The translations under genes were made by a program, and so were the position numbers. Shown piece after piece: positions 21,755-34,260 of a stretch of 64,000 nt of DNA (positions are counted from its first letter, which is position 1; every line of letters begins with the position of its first letter). Below the pieces are notes generated by a model. That model saw only the letters and a program-made list of their open reading frames with translations, was not told where the DNA came from and ran no database searches. Location of the stretch: NCBI RefSeq assembly GCF_027596085.1, contig NC_072452.1, forward strand, positions 5,390,814 to 5,454,813, written 5' to 3'. The stretch is from Anoplopoma fimbria. Lineage: Eukaryota > Chordata > Actinopteri > Perciformes > Anoplopomatidae.

Positions 21755-22330
21755 CCTGTTTGCATCCTACCTGACAGGCCGATCCTACCAGGTGACCTGG
21801 AGGGGGCTTCTGTTATTCGCTTGGCATGACTTCTCTTACCATTGTTATGCCGATGACACCCAGCTGGTCTTGTCATTTCCTCCCGGTGACACCCAGTGGA
21901 GGCACGCATTGCTGCGTGCTTGGCTGACATCTCGAAGTGGATGGCGACACACCACCTGAAGCTCAACCTGGACAAAACCGAGCTACTGACTTCCTCCCGG
22001 GGAAGGGTTGCCCGCACCGAGACCTGTCCATCACCATTGATGATGCCGATGCAGACGCCAACTCGGACTGTGAGGAATCTGGGTGTGACCCTGGACGACC
22101 AACTGTCGTTCTCAGCAAACATTGCATCGGTCAAACGCTCCTGCAGATTCCTGCTCTACAACATCAGGAGGATTCTCCCCTTCCTCACTGAGGAGACGGC
22201 GCAGGTGCTCATCCAGGCTCTGGTCATCTCCCGCCTGGACTACTGCAACTCACTACTTGCCGGAGCCCCGGCGTCGGCCATCAGACCTCTGGAGCTCGTC
22301 CAGAAAGCTGCAGCACGTCTGGTGTTCAAT
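21755..22330 (+). mobile_element. Second L2-like LINE reverse-transcriptase fragment
   Basis: Frames in this stretch give YLTGRSYQVTWRG, HCYADDTQLVLSFPPGDTQ (YADD box), CLADISKWMATHHLKLNLDK, VRNLGVTLDDQLSFSANI and SRLDYCNSLLAG, in the order of an L2-clade RT. At least two frameshifts separate them, and the fragment stops within the KAAARLVFN motif. It differs clearly from the L2 family at 38.5-41.5 kb (SRLDYCNSLLSGC). Confidence 0.8.
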
Positions 22331-22559
22331 CCATGCCTTTTTGCCCCTCCCTTTCTTCATGTGTTCAATACTTTTTCCTGTGTCATTCCATTGTATTACA
22401 CATAACTTAATTTCTGAACTTATTTGTTTTGTTTTCTTTGTATGTATGGATTACTTGGGTTGTTACCGACATCTGGTGAAGATTTCATGTCAATAGCACC
22501 TTTAGAAATATATTTACTGAGAATAATGGTGACGTGTTCAATACTTATTTTACCCACTG
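22331..22559. mobile_element. Tc1-like terminal fragment
   Basis: TTCATGTGTTCAATACTTTT at the left and GTGTTCAATACTTATTTTAC followed by CCACTG-TA at the right look like the end of a Tc1-type inverted repeat, including the inner repeat of the GTGTTCAATACTT motif. No matching opposite end is visible, so it is a solo end. Confidence 0.5.
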
Positions 22560-22997
22560 TATATACTTTTGCATTTTATATTTCATGTGTACATAATAGT
22601 TAATGTTGATCCTTTGTTGCTCTTGGATCTCCTTGTATTTGTGTTATTTGTCTGTTTCTTTGTATTAGTGAGAGGAAGAAACCGGAGTCAAATTCCTTGT
22701 ATGATTATGCATATGTCTTTTGTCTATATGCATAAACACTCCCCCCTCCCTTTTGCCCAGCCAGGAACTAAAACAAAAGGTTAACAGGGGTCAAAGAGAA
22801 CCAGAACCACACTATGTATTCCTGCAATAATTTCTTGTATCCCTGTATAATACTGCACAAGTCTGTGAAACCTTCAATAACCCCAAGTACTTTTCATTTG
22901 ATTTCAGGATAGCACATCTTTTTCCCATAATTGTGGAGTGGAAAACAGAGTTAAAATCATTGTCAGATATTTCAGATTGGATTCATCATGTGACCAT

Positions 22998-23012
22998 ACT
23001 GCCCTCCAGTGG
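22998..23012 (-). promoter_or_regulatory. CTCF-like motif
   Basis: ACTGCCCTCCAGTGG reads CCACTGGAGGGCAGT on the minus strand, one mismatch from the CTCF core as I know it. Sequence match only. Confidence 0.3.
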
Positions 23013-23159
23013 TCACTTGGGAATAACACATATCTGACATGCATAACCTCTGTTAATTCTGTATACCAAATGTATGTAACTGAAATCCATCTCTGCATCC
23101 GTACAAGTGTGTAAGGTCTATTGAGCTCATAGTGCAGAAAAGTATGTGAGTTATTTGTT

Positions 23160-24300
23160 TAAAATGTTAGATTAGTTAAACTACCAAACCAGAACACACC
23201 GAAACTAGGAAACAAAGGAATCCGAAATCTTGGCAAAAACAAAGCCATAAAATCAAGCCACACCCTGGGACCCAACACCTATCCTGAACAGATAAAACCA
23301 GGAGATTTCCTTTGTTCGCTCTCTTATTCCTCTTGTCCTCTTGTGTTTTTCGTTGTTCGTTTATGTTAGGTGTACGTTTTTAGTCTGACGGAGATCCTAA
23401 CACGTGACCGTTATTTTATTTTTAGAAACAGCAGTTTTGTCAGTATTTTTCCTCCTCAAACTCCTTGAAGCATCTTAGAATTATTCTTCTAAGCAAGCCT
23501 TATTTTATTTTAGTGGACATCTGTTGATCTCGTGAGATATCAACTTTAATTATTATCGTTTAGGCCAAACGAGATTAGTTGGAGAATATCAACGAATAGC
23601 CTGTGTTATCAAACTATTCAGAGCTATATCCCTCTCCAAACACCGGACCGGATCCAACGCCCGTCTTGAAGCAAGACACAAAGAATTCAGAGACTTTTGC
23701 CTGCTGACTGAATGAGAACCCCGGAGACAGCGGAGAGCCAGCTGAGAGCCACAGGTCTGTGAACCCTCAACTCCACCCTCTTCACCTCCGACAGACCGGA
23801 GAGTCCGACAGCAGAGCTGAAACCACCAGGACCGCTGAAGCAACGGCAGAGACCCGCAAAAGGCATCTGGACCCCTCGGCACAAAGTAGGAACATCTCAA
23901 CTGTACTATGATCCAGAGTTGGGGTTGGAGATATAGAAGCTCTGAATAATAATATAGATTGACCGGGTAGTGTAGGGATCAGAGAAAGAGGAGCCCGCAA
24001 CTTTCCTTCACTATTTGATATAATATTGCCTGTTTATTTGATACCCATTCATTCATGTTTTGTATTCTTCTTTAATTAATAATCCTGTCGTATGTTCATA
24101 TAATTACCTTTTTAATAAATTACTCATTTATCGCCAAGCCGTTGTCTGTCATATTGATTCAAAAGGTGGGAACTGTAAGGTCACTGAAATCAGGACTTGC
24201 GCCTGAGATATTGAGACTGGATAATTTGTTACCAAATTATTGATCATATTTATATTTGTTTCTTCTATTCAGAAGTGGTGCCCCGCAATTTTTATGTAAG
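23160..24300 (+). mobile_element. Possible solo LTR or LTR-retroelement end
   Basis: This is a 1.1-kb non-coding block starting TGTTAGATTAG. It contains GGCATCTGGACCCCTCGGC, a late TTTTTAATAAATTACTC polyadenylation-like stretch, and near 24280 AGTGGTGCCCCG, which could be a primer-binding site. No second LTR or coding region is seen here, so the call is weak. Confidence 0.3.
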
Positions 24301-25330
24301 CAATATTTTTATTTGAACGTAGTCATTAACAACGCTACAATATATAAATATAGCCAGCCTCTGTGTGCCCTTTGACCTCATCCAGATGTGAGGTCACATT
24401 TACCTGTGGTCAGCAGGATTGCAATATATACAGGTGACTTTTTTTTGGTCACTATATCCACAACAAAAGCAAACATCCCAAAAAAATCTCTCAATGCAAA
24501 AGAATGTCCCCTGTTACAGCACCATTACATATACATTTCATATACACTATTAGTCATGCAATAACATAAATGCAGCATTGTCCTGTTGTAGTTGTTGGGG
24601 TGGAGCTCATTCGTAACCATTTATTTTAGGCTTTGGCTGGAAAACTATACATTTTTAATTATGGAACAATCAGCTTAGTATTCTATATATTAATGCTTTG
24701 AAAGCGTGCAGAAAGTAATGATGAATGCTGTCACAGAATTGAAACCAACCAGCAGTCCAAAACTAATGTTAGTCAATTAATCCACTAGTACTATCTTACA
24801 GGTGTACTTAAAACAGAACATCATCCTTTTATAAACACTTCTTATATTCTGTATTAATAAAAAATGATGCTTATATGTAAAGTAAAAGTTTCAAAAATCA
24901 TAAACAATTGGACACAAGTATGAGTGTGTAAGGCCAATAGCAGCACTTTGAGGGATTTGGCCAATAAACAAACAAATTATTATTTTTACAGAGACTTTGT
25001 CAAAGTGTGAAATACACGTGAAACTAGCTTGTCCTGAGACGTTCAGACTATAAATGGTACGTTACTGCACTACGTGCAGAGGAAAAACCCTTTTATGACT
25101 ACTACTAGTAAATATTGTTAATTATATCTGTGATTGTGGTTCCTCTCGATGCAATCTTAAATGGGACATATAATATAAATAATCAGTCTTCAGTACTTGT
25201 GCACAATAATTTGAGTATCTGGAGGGCCTTCCGACCCACATCAGTGACTCCCTTTTTAATGTCACAGAGAGGCACGTTAGAATGCACCACCCTTCATCTG
25301 AGTATCTCCACCCACGGATTGAGAACTACC
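24301..25330. other. No gene recognised
   Basis: AT-rich intergenic DNA, with no coherent exon or transposon motif on either strand. Confidence 0.5.
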
Positions 25331-25621
25331 GGGGCGGCTGTGGCGTAGTGGAGAGCAAGGTAGTTCTCCAGAGTGGTTCGATACCCGGCTTCGGCAGTCG
25401 ATGTGTCCTTGGGCAAGACACTTAACCCCAAGTTGCTCCCGAAGTCTTTCCATCGGTGTGGACTGGATGTTGCATGAATGTTAGTTAGAGTCTGATGGTG
25501 GCACCTTGATGGTAGCCTGTCATCAGTGTGTGAATGGGTGAATGATATGTAATATACTACTGACTGTAAGTCGCTTTGGATAAAAGCGTCTGCTAAATGA
25601 CTGTAATGTAATGTAATGTAC
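25331..25621 (+). mobile_element. tRNA-derived SINE with (TGTAA)n tail
   Basis: The head GGGGCGGCTGTGGCGTAGTG holds an A-box-like stretch, and GTGGTTCGATACCCGG is a B box. The body carries CTTGGGCAAGACACTTAACC, and the 3' part is GTCGCTTTGGATAAAAGCGT. The tail is TGTAATGTAATGTA. Sister copies lie at 30991-31286 and, with a different 3' half, at 54514-54833. Confidence 0.75.
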
Positions 25622-25759
25622 CTTTGCATTTTTCTCTTGCAAGCCAATCAGAGCAGACTGGGCTTTTTCAAGAGGGGGGTCTTAAAGAGACCGATGCTTC
25701 ACCAGAGCGTTTTAGACAGAGGGAGAATATGGGTAAATTCAGACAGACTTTTGAGCATT

Positions 25760-26510
25760 AAAGGATACAAGGTTTATTTGTATTTGTCATTGTACGACAG
25801 GGTTGCACAACGAAATTGAGATTGTAGTCCCGATTTGCTACACAAGAAAACAAAAAAACGCTATCATATGTGGAGGGTGGAGGATGATTTAAGGAGTTTT
25901 AAAGCCAGAGGAAAGAAGCTGTTCTGAAGTCTGCTGGGTCGACAGCTGATACGTACGTCTGTATCTCTTCCAGCTGGTATGAACAGGTTGTCTGGGTGGG
26001 TATCGTCTAAAGCTTTCCACACGTTCTAACAGAAACCAAAAGTCTGAGCCTGAAAATGAGCACAATATGTCCTTATAACACTCAGCCTTATCTCAACATT
26101 CCGACATTAAAACATATTTATATTTTCCAATGTCCAGCAAGGGTAATGAAAAAAAGTTTTTTCTTAAAAATGTTTTTATTAACCCCCCAACATACATAAA
26201 TTAATATCTACATAATAAAGCAAAAATAATACATACAGATTAAGAAATAAATAAGAATAGGAATTTATGAAAAGTAACACAAAAATGATAAAATACAACA
26301 AAAAGGGACGAAGTTAGACACAGAACAAAGAGTATGAAGCAAACAAGACATAATTTATAGTGCACAAGATCTTTTCCAATTACATATAAACAAGTCAATA
26401 AAAACAGATTTCTTTAAACAATAACTAGAGTAACAGCTAGATAGAAAAATTAACAGCAGGCTCCCAGGTGTCCTCCCATTCTTTGCCACTGTGAAAAAGA
26501 GCACACATGG
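25760..26510. other. Repeat-rich stretch, possible truncated L1 3' end
   Basis: 25765-26020 resembles a dispersed repeat that I cannot name. In 26150-26510 the minus strand gives GKEWEDTWEPA-like residues near 26470, then non-coding sequence ending in an A-rich run near 26160. This would fit the 3' end of an L1-like element. Evidence is weak. Confidence 0.3.
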
Positions 26511-28140
26511 CAATGATTAATACATTTGATTGATCTGATTGGTTGAGATTCAAGTTAAACCTTTGCCTATTGAAACCGGATAAAGATCTAATTAGCATGT
26601 ATGAGTCTGATTTAATTCTTTGCCATTATTGTTACTTTGTTATGTGACATTTAAGACGTCATCCTGTTTTGCCGATTCACTGTACAGAATGAAGCTATAA
26701 TATGGTATACATTTCTCTAAATATAATTTTGATCAGTTGTTGGCATTTGAACTTGTAATGAAGTGGAAAAAAATATAGGTACTAAAATAAACACAACCAG
26801 CCCTTTTTGACTGTCGGACCGGTCTGTATATACAGAAGTTACATATACTTCTTAGAACTCAGATGGATCTGGCAGTGCTGTTCATCATGACGGGTCAACA
26901 AATCCATAGTCATCACTACTGTTATCTAGCCAGCTAAAACCAACATTTAGAAAAAAAAAAAAAATGTACAGCGTGGCATGTAAAACCACTGTCGACATCA
27001 GTTCTGTCCCAAAAAGGATGTGTGTTTAATCAATCCTATACTAAACGATCCTATCCTATCATATTATGTAGCTAAAAAGGAAACAGGAAACTTCCAACTT
27101 TCCCTTTAAGTACAGGACCATAGTTGCAGGATTCTTTTTGGAGCTCTTGAGTTTGGGGTAAAAATACTAAACTCGATTAGAGTTGACTTAACCACAGAGC
27201 TGCAGGCTCGCTTGTGATGAAAATTGCTGCTGACCATTTCTTTTTTTCACATACTGCAGGTTGGAACCAGATATATAGTCAACATGTAAAGAACAGTCTC
27301 TTACCAAGCTGAACAAGACTTCCAGTGAACTCTGACCTCCTCTATTCCCTGTAGAGCAAAGCAAGGACACTATTTCAAATGGCACTCCAAACAGGTCATT
27401 AAAGGGCTGAGCTGACACATGTATCAAGCTGATGCACAATTTGTCCCCACAATGAATCAGGACTGAAAATGTCCATTTAGGCCATTAACTAGTAGGAATC
27501 GAGTTTCCTTTCTTTGCCTACATTTTGTGAGTTTTATTTTATTTTTATTTAACAGACAAAAATAACGACCAGCTTAATAGCTAAATGATGGAAAGTGAAG
27601 ACACCTTTCTGAGTCTTGGTTTTCAGCCCAACATTTACGATAACAATGAGAGGGAACCTAAATACATGGAGGTGACTCAGCACAGATTCATAAAGAGGTG
27701 TCACATTGAAGGGTCATCTCCAAAGGACTGAAGGAAGCCAGCAGGGAGTTTACTACGGACCATCAAAGTCCTTCAAAATACGGACCACAGTTGTGGGGTT
27801 GTTGCAAACATTCACAAGAAATCTTTCTTTTATGTAGACCTCAAATGAAGCCCCCACTCAAAAGAAATGAATAAACTCAGATAAAACACATTTACATGCA
27901 TCTGCTCTCACCTTGTTTGACCTCCTCTCTATTATTTTCTCAAAAAGAAAAGCTTCTGCCACGAGTGCTTTTTGCAGCCTGAAAATAAACGACAAATGAG
28001 ATGGTTTGCTTGGAATATTTAGAAATAATTCATTATAAATAGTCAATTAATAATGTTTTTTCATGGGCATAAGCATGTGACCGTTAGATAACTAGTGACA
28101 GGGGTGATGGGGAATATATCATTTAACAAATAAAACAACC
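26511..28140. other. No gene recognised
   Basis: Non-coding, AT-rich. ORFs near 27188-27439 and 27858-28046 have no family motif or splice support. Confidence 0.45.
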
Positions 28141-28225
28141 TGTGTGTTTATTTCTTTTTCTTTTTCCCAGCAATTCCTTCTTCGTCCTCATCAGGCCTTT
28201 GACAGGAGGAGAGGTGAGGGGAGGA

Positions 28226-30311
28226 TTAGACGGGGGAAGGAAAGAGAGAGAGGGGGTTGCTGGAGGAGATGAGAGAGAGAGAGAGGGTTGTATGAGGGGA
28301 GAGAGATTGAGTAGTAGGAGGTGAAGGGAGAGAGTGGGTGGCGAGAGGAGGTGAAGGGAGAGGGGGGTTTGCTGGAGGAGAGGAGGGGAGAGACAGGGTC
28401 GTAGGAGGTGAGGAGAGACGGGGAGAGTTAAAAGGAGGAGGTGAAGAAAGAGAGGGGGTTGGTAGAGGAGTTGTAGGGAGAGAAGGGTTTGTCTGAGGAG
28501 AAGAGGAGAGAGAGGGGGTCATAAGAGGCTGGTGGGGGACGGGGACCAGGTTTAGGATGGGGAGGGACTCCTCCAGAGAGGAGGAGGTGGCTGCTGATGC
28601 TGCTGGTGTTGCTTCATCAGATGGAGCTGTAGTCGTGGCAAGTAGCTCACTGTAATCTGAGAGATGAAGAATAATAAGAAAATGTAGACTTAATGTTCTT
28701 TGTATCCGAGTAGAACATCCCACAATACAGTTCATTTTTAACACAGTAGTGTCATATTTCATCAGCAATCTACTGCTCAATTCTAAGTAACAAAAAAGTC
28801 TTTATAAACTACATGTGGAGGCACAGATGAGTTCTTACTCCTAATAAAGTATTCATAAAGGGCAGTCATTCTCTTGATGATCTCCCTCACAGGTCCCTCT
28901 GGTATGGGCCCGATGCCTGTGATGACCTCTGCTGAGCAGCCTCCTCTCCTCTCTCTGCCCATAAACAGCAGAGGCTTGAAGTCCAACTCGTGCAGTTTCT
29001 TCACCTAGGAAATAGACATTAACAGAGAGTGAACCAGTTATCAGGGATTGGCTCCATAGACCTCTAAAGTATGTCGTCATTTTTTTAACCACACAAGGTC
29101 CCTGCTGTTCACTCACTCTACAACAATAGGGGAAATAGACTTTGTCTGTGGGTCACACAGGCTCTATACCTTTAACAAGGTATTTTAATATACATTTCTC
29201 TCGATGATAAGGCAGGAGATTTTGAATTTCATAGTGGCCTTTTAAAGAACAAACAAAACTAGCTTAGCATTCCAGCAAAGGGTTCCGAAATCCCCAGGGA
29301 ATATGCAATCGCAACATCGGCTTCTTTGCAATAAGCAATTTGTTTTTTAGAATTTGGAAAGTTACAAAACATACAATCCTTTGGAGAAACGCAAAAAAAA
29401 CTTAATTATCAAGGACACAATGATATAAAAAGTGATGAATGGAAAACGTTGTTCATATACCATGAATGAGGAATAATAAGGAACTGCAGGTTCCAGTTTT
29501 TTTTTCTAAATGAGGACAACCCTGAAGAGGTCTTGTGTATCATCTCTCTGGACATCAGATCATCAGATTAATTGAATCTGGAACCATCTGAGAAGTCTGT
29601 GAATCGTTATAATCGTTTCAGAACATACAATCATCCTGTGCCGGATCATCAGAAGAGTGCAAATAAACAAAACTAGGTGTCAAGATAGGAAGACTATAAG
29701 ATGTGATGCTAATAATAAGAACTGCTGTACCAGCATAGCGGTTGTTTGTGTGTTGTTTGAAGTTTAGCTCCGCCTACATCCATGACAATATTAAGGAACA
29801 CCAATGTAATTTACACACCTCAGTATACAGAGGATAGTATACAGACAGAACAATGACAAAAGAGCCAGGGGGTAGAGCACACTAGACAAAGATCCAAGGC
29901 TTCATATCAGCAGTCAACCCAATGGATGATGTGATGACGACTATGTCCACTTTTTATTCACAGCCTGATTAGAAGTTAATAACAGCATTATGCATGCTAA
30001 TTTTCATTGATCTGGAAACCAGACAAACAAGCTTTGGGGGCCAGGGACCCTTAATGTATAATCCAGGCATGTAAAGACCTGAACAAAGAGAGAACAGCCA
30101 CACTTACAGATATACGGGCTGAATCCACCACTCTGCCTGCGTTGCGGTGCTCCTTCACTTTCCCCCCCCAGTCTCCAGAGCGCAAGCTCTCCTCCTTCAA
30201 CTTAATCCGCTCCTTTATAGAGAGGCTCGCGAAACATGACTGGCATGTCTTCCGGTTCGCTGCATTCATGCCATGACAGTGGAGGCAGGCCTTGGTTTTG
30301 GGTTTGGTCAT
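28226..30311 (-). CDS. Unrecognised protein: four-Cys zinc-ribbon-like N-terminus and Pro/Ser-rich tail (3 exons)
   Basis: I do not recognise this gene. Minus-strand exons are 30314-30108 (ATG at 30311), 29004-28839 and 28656-28226. The GT-AG borders and phases agree exactly (0, then 1), giving 266 aa. Residues about 8-25 hold CLHCHGMNAANRKTCQSC, a C-x2-C-x10-C-x2-C motif that could bind one zinc. A Lys/Arg-rich helix follows (SIKERIKLKEESLRSGDWGG). Exon 2 encodes KKLHELDFKPLLFMGRERRG and PVREIIKRMTALYEYF, which look like a folded domain. Exon 3 is about 140 residues of low-complexity Pro/Ser/Leu. An open, in-phase exon-like piece at 31598-31476 may lie upstream. Similar Cys-motif proteins may be multi-copy in fish, but that is memory. 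A transposon-encoded origin is possible. Confidence 0.65.
29010..30050 (-). other. Intron of the unrecognised gene
   Basis: Intronic, AT-rich. No repeat head or RNA gene seen. Confidence 0.45.
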
Positions 30312-30990
30312 CTTCTGTAGATATAAACGCATGAAAATTGTATTAGCCATACAGGGTAAAATAAGAGTAAAACATATATAACTCTGATTCCTATATTTCA
30401 CTCATTAAGGGTATTGCAGTGAAGCAAGCACTACAGCATCAGTTATATAGTGAGATTTGAACTTATGCTACTGATGTGTGGTGGTTGGATAGACTCTTAG
30501 GAAGAAACAGCAGGATGGAGACGGAGAACTTCCTTAAGCGGCACTGTACCGTTCTACACTTCCTTGATCCTAACTCACATGTGACTGAACTAACCAATCA
30601 GAAGCTAGGAGGACTTAGACCTTTAGTCAATATGTTAATAGTTAACTGGGGAAACTAAAGATGCAGCAATTGCAATTGTCTTGGCCAATTCAGATTTCCA
30701 ATTCCATAAAGTTGGATCTGCCGAATTCTGACTTTCTTACTAAGACCTATAAATGACAGCGAGACAACAGACTCACTTTTTTCACCAGTGTCCCAAAAAA
30801 TGTATTCAACCAGCCCAAGTCAGTGGAAACACACAAAAAAAATCTAAATTCTGTCCTTATAATTTGTTATTGCATATTTATTTGGTTATTTGTTTAAAAC
30901 ACACAATTCAAATGATTAGGATATAATTATTATAATATCCAAATCATTGGCTGCAGGGGTTGCTGAAAAAAGAATGCAGCGGCCTGCAGC

Positions 30991-31286
30991 ATTACATTAC
31001 ATTACATTACAGTCATTTAGCAGACGCTTTTATCCAAAGCGACTTACAATCAGTAGTATATTACATATCATTCACCCATTCACACACTGATGACAGGCTA
31101 CCATGCAAGGTGCCACCATCAGACTCTTACATTCATGCAACATCCAGTCCACACCGATGGCAAGCCTTCGGGAGCAACTTGGGGTTAAGTGTCTTGCCCA
31201 AGGACACATCGACTGCCGAGGCCGGGTATCGAACCACCGACCCTCTGATTGGAGAACTACCTTGCTCTCCACTACGCCACAGCCGC
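30991..31286 (-). mobile_element. tRNA-derived SINE, sister of 25331-25621
   Basis: The tail (TGTAA)n is at 30991-31010 and the tRNA-like head GCGGCTGTGGCGTAGTGGAG, read on the minus strand, ends at 31286. A B box (GGTTCGATACC) lies near 31225-31235. It sits inside an intron of the zinc-ribbon-like gene, in the same orientation. Confidence 0.75.
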
Positions 31287-31475
31287 AAAAAGTAGAAACA
31301 GAATCAACTTTTGGGGAAACAGAGCCCGTCACATTGCCATGTACTGTACAATCACTTAACTAGCAGGTCGATGAGAGAGTAGAGTTAACATCCCTGCCTC
31401 CCGCTGCTATGGGAGGGGCAAAAAACAGCTTTGGAACCGGAATGTTTTAAAAACTATGAGAGTAAAAACACTTAC

Positions 31476-31598
31476 CACAACTGCCCGGAGTTGTTGTAAC
31501 AGCTGGCTACATGGATGCTCGCTGGAGTAACTCTGAGGAGAATTCAGTAGCTTGTTTCCTTCACGAGCTCCAGCACGCCCTCTGTTCTTGTCTATCTG
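31476..31598 (-). CDS. Candidate upstream exon of the zinc-ribbon-like gene
   Basis: 41 open codons on the minus strand lie between an acceptor (TTTCACAG) and a donor (GTAAGTG). They include NKLLNSPQSYSSEHPCSQLL. The phase joins cleanly to the AAG-ATG of the exon at 30314. There is no in-frame ATG in it, so it is either internal to a longer protein or 5' UTR that is open by chance. Confidence 0.35.
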
Positions 31599-31599
31599 C

Positions 31600-32860
31600 T
31601 GTGAAATGAATGAAGCTGAAAATCAGGAAAAGGCTCTGATGGAAAACAACAATTGTAAACTACTTTTGCTATATGGCGGGGTTAAACTATACAACATAAC
31701 ATCAAATAAACAAGTCATTGGTGGCTAGGGCTGCACCTAACAATGCTGTTTTTACCCTAACCCTAACCCATCATTGACCCAAAATATACATAAAAATATA
31801 CATTTTTTTATTCAATCATCTTCTCTTAAAAACAAACAAATACACATTTCTTTCCATGAACTGGATAATCAGTATTTTACTTAAGTACTTAAAATAGTTA
31901 TGACTTGGATTTATTTCATCTCTGAAGTTATACGCAGTTAAGATAATCAAATGTTTTTTGCATCAGTGTGGGGTGAGGGAAATAAATGAATACAACAGTC
32001 TGCGTTGTTAGTTTAAGCCATATTCTCACTCATAGTTAAAGTAAACCCATTAAAGAGAAGACATCAAACAGCTGAAAACACTGTTACCGTGGTGTAACAT
32101 TATGTGACTATAATTACTGCTTTTCAGAAATGACTTTCAACATGAAGCGATGAAGAAATAAAAGAAGTGACTACTGCAAACAAAAACAGTCAATCCTAAT
32201 GATTGAGACAATCACAGTGCTGTCTGCTGCTGATGTCTTTACAAAGTGCCCCAGGATGCTTTCGCAGTTGGAAGTGTTGCTTAAAGGCTATCATACTGCT
32301 GTGATAACACGTTCCGTTTGCAGAGTTTACAGAGAACCACATTGTTGGGTCTCAGTCTAGAATACTTCCATGCTTTAGAGCAGGGGTGTCAACTCAGTTG
32401 CTGAGAGGGCCAAAATTCAAAACTGGGACAACGTCGAGGGCAAAGTTTTGTGCTTGTTCACATGTCCATGATTTTTGTAGGTACGTGACGCTCATTCATG
32501 TACAGCGGAGTGACCTTTCAGCCTGCTAAAAAATAGTTTTTCAAATTTAGATTTTCTTTTGGGGCGGCCTACACAAATAGATCTGCCTCCACACAACATT
32601 GTTTTCCTTTGTAGAAGTCTGGAAATAAAGTTTTAAGAGAAAACTGAAACAAAACTTCCCAGAATAGTGCATTGGCATGCAGCTAAATATAGAATTGTTC
32701 AGATATTGATATGGGTATCGGAACAACTATGCCTCTAGGATCATGGTCGAGGTTTTTAGCTGCAACTTCCTCTGTGGGGGGAACTCACGCTTTGTCATTC
32801 TTGCAACACACGTCATTCAAATCAATGTGTTTCTATAATCAATTGCTCGATAAGGTCAAC
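31600..32860. other. No gene recognised; possible hAT-type end near 32383
   Basis: Mostly AT-rich non-coding DNA. GAGCAGGGGTGTCAACTCAG at 32380-32400 resembles the terminus of hAT-family elements, but no partner end or target duplication was found. Confidence 0.35.
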
Positions 32861-32869
32861 GAATTGCCC

Positions 32870-33720
32870 CAGCCCTAATAGTGACACTCCCACACCGCCG
32901 CACGACCCAGTTGCAAAGGGCAGGTGTTGCGAGCCAAAGCAACTTGGGTTAAGGCTGTCATCTCATTCACCAGGCTGCTGAAGAAGTGTCGTTGTTAACT
33001 GATCAATGAGTGTTCTGTTGAATCTCTCAATCACACCGTGACTCTGAGGATGACGATGACTGGGTCATGTTTTCTGGATGCTGAGCAGTTGGCGAGTGTT
33101 TCACTAGTACAGACTCAAATTTGTGTCTTGGATCTGCGTGCTGCATTTCTGGAACACCATGCTAACAAGCTTTTTTGAGACCGCTGTGGTGTGCTGGTCT
33201 CGGAATGGCAGAGGGGTTGACATACTTCTACACATCATTTTCAAAGACGAGTGAGGAGCACGCTGCTACGTCTTGTGATGAAGAGCTCAAGTGTGTCAGC
33301 TGTGACCTTTTGGAATGACTCAGCAGAAACGATTGCAGTTCTCCCGTGAGGTGTGGGACTCTGTCTTGCGTGACATGGAGTACATTGCTTACACCATATC
33401 CGTCACGTGATAGAATGTCCAGAAGCATGGTTGCTGAGCAGGTTTCAGGACTTTATCTACAGACAGATGACCAGCTACTGGATTTCCATGCGGTATCTGT
33501 AGAGCAGTGTCTTTGAAGGCATGAGGGACAACAACTCAATGCAGTTCAATCCACTCAGTGGCTGGATTGAAAAGTTGGCACCAGAGCAACCGATTTTAAA
33601 TGTCTGTGGTACTTTTGCCAAAGTGCTTTCCCAGCATTTGTGCCTTTTTTGATGCGTCAGTATGCTGTTTTCTGACATTTAGCCTTCCAGCTAATGACCT
33701 CTGACATCGAGGACTCTTGA
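32870..33720 (-). mobile_element. Gypsy (Ty3-type) LTR retrotransposon integrase relic
   Basis: On the minus strand, 33690-33400 gives VVPHAFKDTALQIPHGNP followed by VAGHLSVDKVL. This resembles the region before and including the integrase zinc-binding domain. The span 33080-32880 gives RHPQSHGVIERFNRTLIDQL, the end of the integrase core with its Glu. Stops and frameshifts are frequent. Sequence up to about 34020 may belong to the same relic. Confidence 0.6.
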
Positions 33721-34059
33721 AGCCGCTCCTTTCAGATTGAACTCAGGGAGTCGAAGCATGAATGTGGAGGAGACAGACAGTGTAGCTCACTGTAAGACCG
33801 GACCAGGAGACTGTGGTTTTGTCAGGTAACAGGAAACTGACTTTGGATCAGTATTGCAGGAGCAGTGGTGATGTACAGAACTGACAGGACTGGAGTGTCT
33901 CTTGTCAGGGCGTAGACCGACAGAAGGTGTGCAGGAGTCCCTGTGCTCCGTAGACCTGGTGTAAGCAAGTTGGGACATGGCATCTGCATTGAGGTGATAG
34001 TGGCCATCTTTGTGAACTAGAGTCCACCCAAGAAGATGAGGTCCAAGAGTCCAGCGTGT

Positions 34060-34260
34060 ATCAGGCAGAGAGGGAGCATCTGGAACTTCATCATAGCTTC
34101 TGTGTTTGGCTCAGACTTCAAGGTGTTATCAAAGATGGTAGTGAGATACTTATACTCGTCCACAACATCCACCTTCCCGCTGTCTATGACCACTGGGACT
34201 GTCCTTAGAGGCGTGTCCTTAGAGGCGTGTCCCTCGTAGCGATGTTTAACTCCAGCAGTG
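34060..34260 (-). mobile_element. LINE RT C-terminal fragment (Rex1/CR1-like)
   Basis: The minus strand gives VPVVIDSGKVDVVDEYKYLT, like the FKYLG-type region after the RT active site in Rex1/CR1 LINEs, then decays. Short and broken. Confidence 0.4.

Noticed and set aside
31750..31775. CCCTAACCCTAACCC, telomere-like
   Set aside because: Only two to three units, far too short to call an interstitial telomere. A similar piece at 7160 is equally short.
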